A stretch of 64,000 nucleotides of DNA from Aporhodopirellula rubra. Its GTDB lineage: Bacteria > Planctomycetota > Planctomycetia > Pirellulales > Pirellulaceae. The position numbers were made by a program, and so were the translations under genes. Positions 59,601-64,000 of this stretch are shown one piece after another; positions within the stretch are counted from its first letter, which is position 1, and each line of letters opens with the position of its first letter. Where the stretch lies: the NCBI RefSeq assembly GCF_014192335.1, contig NZ_JACHXU010000003.1:310001-374000 (forward strand), written 5' to 3'. The notes below the pieces were generated by a model. That model ran no database searches and was not told the DNA's origin. It was given only the letters and a program-made list of their open reading frames with translations.

Positions 59601-61359
59601 CACCCGCGAAGGCGGACTTGTTCCGATATTGAAAGCAGGCGGCGTGATTTACAGCGCTACCAAGCAATATCGTTGGCCAGGAGCCGCCGCCGTGATGGTT
59701 GCAATTGTTCACACTGCAAAGGACTCATTTCCGCAATCTCCGTTGCTTGAAGGAGCAATTGTTAATCGAATCAACGCATACTTGTTAAACGGCGACATGG
59801 ACGAGTCGCCTGTTCGACTCGCATCCAATCCAGACTTTTCCCTCGGTTGCAAGATATACGGGCAAGGATTCCTCTTTGCTGAGGATGATGCTGATTGCAC
59901 CCCGCTTTCCAAAGTCGGTGAAATCATCGAGCAAAATCCTTCCGCTGCTGACCGGATCAAGCCCTACATCGGCGGCGACGAAGTGAACTCGACTCCTACG
60001 CATGAACCACGTCGGTCCGCGATTTACTTCTCAGACATTGCGGAAGAAGAAGGACTGAGCAACTTCCCGCACTTGCGTGAAATCGTTGCCACAAAAGTTA
60101 AACCGGGCCGTGATTCGTTGGGATCGAATCCAAACAACGTCCCTCTAAAAAAACGATGGTGGGCATATCAAGCACATCGGCCAGACTTCTATCGGCAAAT
60201 CGCGGAGATGCAACGAGTTCTGGTAATCCCACGTGTAACGCAGCATATGGGATTTACGTTTTTGGATGTTGGGATGGTTCACTCCGAACAGTTGGTTCTA
60301 TTTGCCATCGAGTCGAATTGGCAGTTTGCAATACTGCAATCGCGGATTCACGAGGTATGGGCTCGCTTCTTTTCGTCGTCACTTGAAGATCGGCTTCGAT
60401 ACACTGCGTCAGATTGCTTCCAGACATTTCCCTTTCCAAGGGACGGTGAAATTGCCCTTAGTACCAGTGGGCAGAAGTATTTTCAATTGCGACGAAATGT
60501 GATGATCTCGAATGACGAAGGTCTGACGAAGACCTACAACCGCTTTCACTCACCCGACGAACGCGACCCCGGCATCCTAGAACTTCGCGAGCTTCATGAC
60601 GAGATGGATCGGGACGTGTTGCGGGCTTACGGGTGGGACGACTTGGCCGAGACGGCTCGCTGTGAGTTCCTGCTCGACTACGAAGAGGAAGAGGACGACC
60701 AGCCGGGGGCGAAGAAGTCCAAAAAGAAAAAGCCCTGGCGTCTCCGCTGGCCCGACGACTTCCGCGACGAAGTCCTCGCCCGACTCCTCGAACTCAACGA
60801 ACAACGACACAAAGAAGAGTTGTTACTCGCCAAGCAAAAGAAGGAAGAAGCCAAGGCACCGAAGAAGGGCAAGGACGAATTGCCCATGCCGTTGCTGGAC
60901 GACCAGATGGCGTCGGACGATGACCAAGCAGCGTTGACCGACGACGACCGCATGACGTTGGCAATCTTGGCTGCCTGGGGCGAAGGCACACTGGTTGACC
61001 GGGTGCTGTTCGGCGAGTCAATCGTGCTGTGGCGTAACGACAAGCATCGTCGCTTCCGTGGCTACCTTTCCGAAGACCGCCAGAAACGCCTCAAGCCCGC
61101 GGTGAGCATGAAAAAAATCGTCGGCCGTGCCGTGCGGAAGGGATGGCTCACCCAAACGGCCCGCGGCGAGATCGAGTTCTTGAAGCTCATCATGCAGCCG
61201 TCTCCGTTGGGCGAGCTGACCGACGGTGAATCAGAGAAGCTCGACCAAATTCGGGACATCGTCCAGAGAGAAAAAGAAGCGGAAAATTCAGTCATCGAAG
61301 TTACGGAGGATTCTATTCGTGCATCAGCTCCATTTGCTGTCGCCAGACCAGCATCTTGA
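56638..61359 (+). CDS. drmMI: DISARM DrmMI-like adenine-specific methyltransferase
   Basis: A 1573-residue type IIG-like (Eco57I family) DNA methylase. The first 560 residues are helical, with no clear PD-(D/E)xK nuclease. The methylase has motif I VCDPAMGSGAFLVETCRQL near residue 675 and motif IV FDAFVGNPPFLGG near 920. A target-recognition region of about 370 residues follows (roughly 59.4-60.5 kb); its DNA is clearly more AT-rich. A Lys/Glu-rich segment lies near 1350-1420. Two palindromic repeats are read in frame at about residues 387-405 and 583-608. It would methylate host DNA at N6-adenine so that DISARM spares it. ATG start; the CDS overlaps the next gene by 41 bases. Confidence 0.82.
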   Translation: MAKSPEELAHIEWLGYVQPIGLVVSIPAMLEAQCYVNKNIMGEHARFLECLAQDDAGVTRTELRDLREFVQAVLGWEAEDLVDVPARQVLGGDMGRLEVVLPQYNETLRPTHAVPVFRPEEDQNPWQLLIQELSTGTDLDDAGEADSSRHWNASPQAKFERLLRETEVPIGLLSNGRSLRLVYSPRGETSGYATFNVDEMAQVAGRPMFAALHMLLSAERMFSMGDNQRLPAILANSRKYQNTVSTELAEQVLAALYELMRGFQAANDVRGGELLSGVLARDPNQVYSGLLTVLMRLVFILYAEDRDLLSSDPVYSNHYSVTGLFDRLREDDGRFPDTMDQRFGAWSQLVTLFRLVYEGGQHSEFKLPARKGYLFDPDRYPFLEGRSGIGFQPVDTDDRQDAHPTVPRVSDGVVFRVLKNLLILDGERLSYRTLDVEQIGSVYETVMGFNLQVAAGKSIAIKPVKSHGAPATINLDELLETPGKDRAKWLKENADQKVGTADAKLLKAATNLEELLTALDKKIAKKVTPRVVPAGAIVLQPSDERRRSGSHYTPRSLTEPIVRTTLEPILAQLVGGNPTTRENTSPKRKREDQPDDTGDSHSLARRACKTDELEIESPLPAVYSPSKEDKKRYTQGELDARVRLSQKAVEHARRAREVGTPHPSQILDLKVCDPAMGSGAFLVETCRQLGDELIKSWYAHDAVPSDIPPDEDEVLYARRLVAQRCLYGVDKNFMAVDLAKLALWLVTLARDHAFTFLDHALRHGDSLVGLSREQIIGFHWEPKKQKKFGEDLIQRRLDRATEARAKILNAREDVAYRDQEQKMALAEEALSGIRLLGDACVSAFFAGKKKKEREDRVDQLFGIASAHLEKLKEGKLDHELRKSLETAAKSLQEGEHPIPAFHWEIEFPEVFSRENGGFDAFVGNPPFLGGTRISSEVGMEYFQWLVDRFPPAGHHCDQVAYFFRNCYERLRSLGTFGLIATKTVSQGDTREGGLVPILKAGGVIYSATKQYRWPGAAAVMVAIVHTAKDSFPQSPLLEGAIVNRINAYLLNGDMDESPVRLASNPDFSLGCKIYGQGFLFAEDDADCTPLSKVGEIIEQNPSAADRIKPYIGGDEVNSTPTHEPRRSAIYFSDIAEEEGLSNFPHLREIVATKVKPGRDSLGSNPNNVPLKKRWWAYQAHRPDFYRQIAEMQRVLVIPRVTQHMGFTFLDVGMVHSEQLVLFAIESNWQFAILQSRIHEVWARFFSSSLEDRLRYTASDCFQTFPFPRDGEIALSTSGQKYFQLRRNVMISNDEGLTKTYNRFHSPDERDPGILELRELHDEMDRDVLRAYGWDDLAETARCEFLLDYEEEEDDQPGAKKSKKKKPWRLRWPDDFRDEVLARLLELNEQRHKEELLLAKQKKEEAKAPKKGKDELPMPLLDDQMASDDDQAALTDDDRMTLAILAAWGEGTLVDRVLFGESIVLWRNDKHRRFRGYLSEDRQKRLKPAVSMKKIVGRAVRKGWLTQTARGEIEFLKLIMQPSPLGELTDGESEKLDQIRDIVQREKEAENSVIEVTEDSIRASAPFAVARPAS
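57797..57851. repeat. Palindromic dispersed repeat (REP/MITE-like) read in frame, copy type 1
   Basis: GTGGGATAGGCTTCCAGCCT at the left and an inverted arm (GACAGGC...GCCCATCCTAC) at the right form an imperfect hairpin around about 8 bases. It encodes GIGFQPVDTDDRQDAHPT inside the methylase. Peptides of the GFQPV/DAHPT kind recur in many unrelated planctomycete proteins as I remember them, which marks a dispersed element. Confidence 0.75.
58386..58462. repeat. Palindromic dispersed repeat (REP/MITE-like) read in frame, copy type 2
   Basis: TACAAGCCCGAAGCGCAAGC (continuing GAG) and its near-perfect inverted arm CTCGCTTGCGCGTCGGGCTT (continuing GTA) flank a 31-base centre. In frame it encodes TSPKRKRE...SLARRAC. 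Again a type that I recall as dispersed in Rhodopirellula-like genomes. Confidence 0.75.
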
Positions 61360-63274
61360 ACCGGTCGAGATCGCAGCCGGTATCGCCTCGCCCATGTTGT
61401 GGGCGGAAAAGATCGTGCTGCTATCGCATCCCGATCCGAACAAAGAACTACGTCGTATTCCGTTCACGCGCGGATTGAACGTTGTTCGTACGGAGCGACG
61501 CAAGCCAGGCGAACGTCGATGCGTCGCTCATGATGTCGGAAAGACGCTTTTGGTTCGACTGTTGCGGTACACGCTTGGCGATCCTTGGTTTGGCGACCGA
61601 GCGACGATGGACCGAGTTCGTGAGGCGTACCCGTTCGGTTTGGCGGTTGCTCAATGGCATTTAGCCGACGGTCAATGGACGATCGTGAGGGCTTTGGATG
61701 AACGGTGGCAACCGGGCTACGTTGTTCGCGGTTTCGATTGGGCAAGTTCACTGGATGCCCCAGATGCCAGGCTGCCGATGGACGTCTTTTTTGAGGAAAT
61801 CGACGCTCAAATGAAGGCCGAGCTTCCGAAGTTCTCGCTTCCCAATACGAAGGAAGCTGGATTCGCAGACATCTTGCCATGGCTGGCTCGAGACACGCAG
61901 TTCGGTTTTCATAAAGCCGATTCGTGGCGTGACAAAGATGTCAATTCAGGTCCGCCGAACTCGCCGTCGACCAATCGTCTGCTAATGAAGTGGCTGGCCG
62001 GGATGATGTCTCCCGCGGAGGTGAACTCTCGAAATCTGAAGCAAACGTCACGAACTGAATCTAAGGTGAACACGGCGACGCACGAGAAAAATGCCACACG
62101 ACTGGCAACACTGTATGACTCGTTGAAAGACGCCACCGGTTTTGTGCCACCACTGCGTTCGGACGACGACGAGGCGATCGCGACCGAAGAACTAGCTGGC
62201 GAATTGATTGCGTTCATCAAGGATCAGTTTGGGTCGATCCAGTCATTTAATGCCGACGCAGAACGAGCAGATACCGAATTACTCACCAAAGCAGAGGGCA
62301 AGTTCAAACGGCTCCGTGACGAGCAATCCGAAGCGATGCGACAGGAAGAGCAGGCCAAAGCCAAGCTACAGCAGTCGACAAACAACTTGGCCAGCGAGGT
62401 GAAGGAGGACAAACCGCCCCCCGGTTGTCCCGCCGGCGCTCAGTGCCAATGGCGGCTCGAGATCGAGAAAGACTTGTCGGCTGGTGGAGCTATCAAGGAG
62501 GAATCGCATCTGGACCGTCTTCGATCCGAACAAATGGATGCAAAGGCACATCGCGACGTATGCTCGTCGAGCTTGGCTTCTGTCAATGAAGAATACGAGG
62601 CGACAGAACGTGAACTCGGTGAACTGCGAGAACGGGTGCAAACCAATCGGTCAAATCGTCAGTCCTCGTTCGCGAAGTGGGATCAACTTGCCGCGATGAC
62701 ATCGAGTTTGGCGGCGGCGATCAAAACGTTTGATACGTCAAAGCATCAAGCGGACATGTCGGAATCCGATGTAGATTTTCACCAGAACGTCATTCGGCAA
62801 GAGGAGAAGAGCGAAGCCAGTCGATCCAGCCTGACTCGAGTTGAGCAGCACTACTCTCATGCCTTGTCGCGAGTCATGGGGCACGTGGTGAGGGGAAAGC
62901 TAGAAACAGCCGGCGGATTTCGCCCGAGCCGCAGCCAAGAAACCACTCGTCACGGCACCGCTTTGACCACGATCGAGAACATTTTGGCATTCGATCTCGG
63001 ATGCGTTCTGGCAAGCATGTGCGGAATCGGCCGCCATCCCCGCCTGCTCATTCATGACGGTCCCCGCGAGGGCGAAGCGGAATCCGAATTATTCACCAAC
63101 CTGCTCAGCACCGCCGAGTGGATGCAGGGACTCTGCGAACCCGCCGACGTTTCGTTCCAGTACATTATGACAACCGCCGACGCCCCCGAAGCCTATTCCC
63201 AAGATCACCCCGCCGTCGCCGACGTCCTCCACGGCCGAAGCCCCGATGGGTTGTTACTGCGGAAAGCGTTTTGA
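61319..63274 (+). CDS. SMC/DUF2326-like coiled-coil ATPase
   Basis: I start at GTG 61319 because GGAGG lies 10 bases upstream; it overlaps the methylase end. The 651-residue protein begins with an ABC-type head (FTRGLNVVRTERRKPGERR, then HDVGKTLLVRLLRYTLGD near residue 66, an incomplete P loop). A coiled coil of about 290-510 is broken at its middle by CPAGAQC, a zinc-hook-like Cys pair. The second head half follows: TTIENILAFDLGCVLAS and RLLIHDGPREGEAE with the Walker B Asp near 582. The layout matches DUF2326/RecN-like ATPases, including those of ABC three-component conflict systems. Its place suggests a role with the DISARM-like genes. Confidence 0.68.
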   Translation: MHQLHLLSPDQHLEPVEIAAGIASPMLWAEKIVLLSHPDPNKELRRIPFTRGLNVVRTERRKPGERRCVAHDVGKTLLVRLLRYTLGDPWFGDRATMDRVREAYPFGLAVAQWHLADGQWTIVRALDERWQPGYVVRGFDWASSLDAPDARLPMDVFFEEIDAQMKAELPKFSLPNTKEAGFADILPWLARDTQFGFHKADSWRDKDVNSGPPNSPSTNRLLMKWLAGMMSPAEVNSRNLKQTSRTESKVNTATHEKNATRLATLYDSLKDATGFVPPLRSDDDEAIATEELAGELIAFIKDQFGSIQSFNADAERADTELLTKAEGKFKRLRDEQSEAMRQEEQAKAKLQQSTNNLASEVKEDKPPPGCPAGAQCQWRLEIEKDLSAGGAIKEESHLDRLRSEQMDAKAHRDVCSSSLASVNEEYEATERELGELRERVQTNRSNRQSSFAKWDQLAAMTSSLAAAIKTFDTSKHQADMSESDVDFHQNVIRQEEKSEASRSSLTRVEQHYSHALSRVMGHVVRGKLETAGGFRPSRSQETTRHGTALTTIENILAFDLGCVLASMCGIGRHPRLLIHDGPREGEAESELFTNLLSTAEWMQGLCEPADVSFQYIMTTADAPEAYSQDHPAVADVLHGRSPDGLLLRKAF

Positions 63275-63440
63275 GGAAGAGTCGACTCCAACCGTAACGA
63301 ACCGGCAAAATGGCCTTGGCGCGTCATTCGCTAGGAATACTCGCATCCCGTCGGCTCAAAGACCGAGTTTTCCGGGCAGGTGCCGTTGTTCGGCCAGATT
63401 TGGCGGCGTAAAATGCTCAGCTAGATTGATGTTGCGTAGT

Positions 63441-63466
63441 TTCGGTGATCATTGGATGATCCCGAA
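63441..63466. promoter_or_regulatory. Inverted repeat upstream of the last gene
   Basis: TTCGGTGATCAT and ATGATCCCGAA pair almost perfectly around 3 bases (one unpaired mismatch), 50 bases before the next ATG. It is a good candidate operator. The rest of the 63275-63515 gap shows nothing that I can name. Confidence 0.45.
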
Positions 63467-63515
63467 CGGACCCGCTTCGCGGAAAAAACACGGATGTCAA
63501 TCGAGGCAAATAATT

Positions 63516-64000
63516 ATGACCACAGAAGATCTTCGGAGAATTGACGAACTCGTCCACAGTGCCGACATGGCCGTTCGCGTCGCTTCACAGCTTCGTTTAT
63601 GGATTAAACGCAACCAACTCGGAGATCCCGATTCCCTGAAAGAGTCGCTTCGGTTTCTGGATGAAGCATTAAGTGGCGGTCGGTTCGTTGCAACCGGTGA
63701 CGTCGCATCGGCATCGTCGTCACTGTCTCCTTTGACTTGGTCTGCTGACATTCGATTTGGTTTCGCCCAGCCTTCGATGCCTAGCCCGGAAAAGAAGCAG
63801 TATGAGGAGTTAGTGGATTTCCTTGGCAGCATTCGAGAAACAATCGACAATGTGCTCTCAAACACTCCTCCGCAGGCCGAGTCTGTTGAGTCTGCCGCTC
63901 GTTTCTTTTCTCAGTTAGGCAAGTTGCTCGGTGGAAAAGCTGATAGCGCGCTACGATCTCCAGCAGGAGGAACTCAAATGCTTCAAGACCGCTTTTCTTA
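63516..64000 (+). CDS. Unrecognised protein, cut by the window end
   Basis: An open frame from the ATG at 63516 runs to the end of the window without a stop (at least 161 residues: MTTEDLRRIDELVHSADMAV...). It is helical and acidic with no family that I recognise. Another ATG at 63494 is in a different frame and soon stops. Whether the DISARM core genes follow cannot be seen. Confidence 0.6.
   Translation, partial: MTTEDLRRIDELVHSADMAVRVASQLRLWIKRNQLGDPDSLKESLRFLDEALSGGRFVATGDVASASSSLSPLTWSADIRFGFAQPSMPSPEKKQYEELVDFLGSIRETIDNVLSNTPPQAESVESAARFFSQLGKLLGGKADSALRSPAGGTQMLQDRFS

Noticed and set aside
52144-64000. A complete DISARM system in the window
   Set aside because: Only the regulator, DrmD-like and DrmMI-like genes are present; drmA, drmB and drmC are not seen before the window ends.

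Overview
The window looks like a piece of a planctomycete chromosome, probably Rhodopirellula-like (Pirellulaceae). The reasons are the moderately high GC, the style of the phage genes, an EF-Tu with the switch I variant I remember from planctomycetes, and two dispersed palindromic repeats of a kind I associate with this group, read in frame inside a methylase gene. This assignment rests on pattern recognition and recalled sequences, not on a search. I see no rRNA, tRNA, CRISPR array, integrase or complete insertion sequence.

Region 1 (1 to about 35.4 kb) is a siphovirus-type prophage or phage-derived element whose left end lies outside the window. It opens with a replication protein (DUF3987), a repeat-rich non-coding stretch, a small Cys protein, a zeta-toxin homologue and a ParB-methyltransferase fusion. 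From 4.3 to 10.2 kb, 14 small genes sit on the minus strand in eight transcription units. Every unit begins with a copy of the same intergenic module. From 10.5 kb the plus strand carries the late operon: a small pre-terminase protein, large terminase, portal, a protease-capsid fusion, two DUF2190 decoration proteins, a membrane trypsin-like protease, head-tail and tail completion proteins, tail tube, tail assembly chaperone (probably frameshifted), tape measure and distal tail proteins. Two opposite-strand genes (morons) interrupt the tail genes. The late operon continues, largely through start/stop overlaps, into a 915-residue serine-rich protein, a GT25-sulfotransferase fusion, two paralogous glycosyltransferases, a permuted-papain-like protein, a radical SAM protein and a Pro-rich protein, and stops at a clear terminator. 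I infer that the serine-rich virion protein is decorated by the enzymes encoded after it.

Region 2 (35.8 to 37.0 kb) is an isolated EF-Tu paralogue with its own terminator.

Region 3 (37.1 to 63.3 kb) is a defence island. It contains (a) an operon of an Upf1-like helicase fused to a DUF559-type nuclease, a membrane coiled-coil protein, a membrane coiled-coil McrB-like AAA+ protein, a DUF2357 (McrC-related) protein and a divergent Hsp70/actin-fold protein, an arrangement resembling the recently described CoCoNuT systems; (b) a conventional McrB-McrC pair on the opposite strand, tail to tail with it; and (c) a DISARM class 1-like start: a small HTH regulator, DrmD helicase, an unexpected HExxH metallopeptidase, a large DrmMI-type adenine methylase and an SMC/DUF2326-like ATPase. 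The remaining DISARM core (drmA, drmB, drmC) is not in the window; the sequence ends inside an unrecognised gene.
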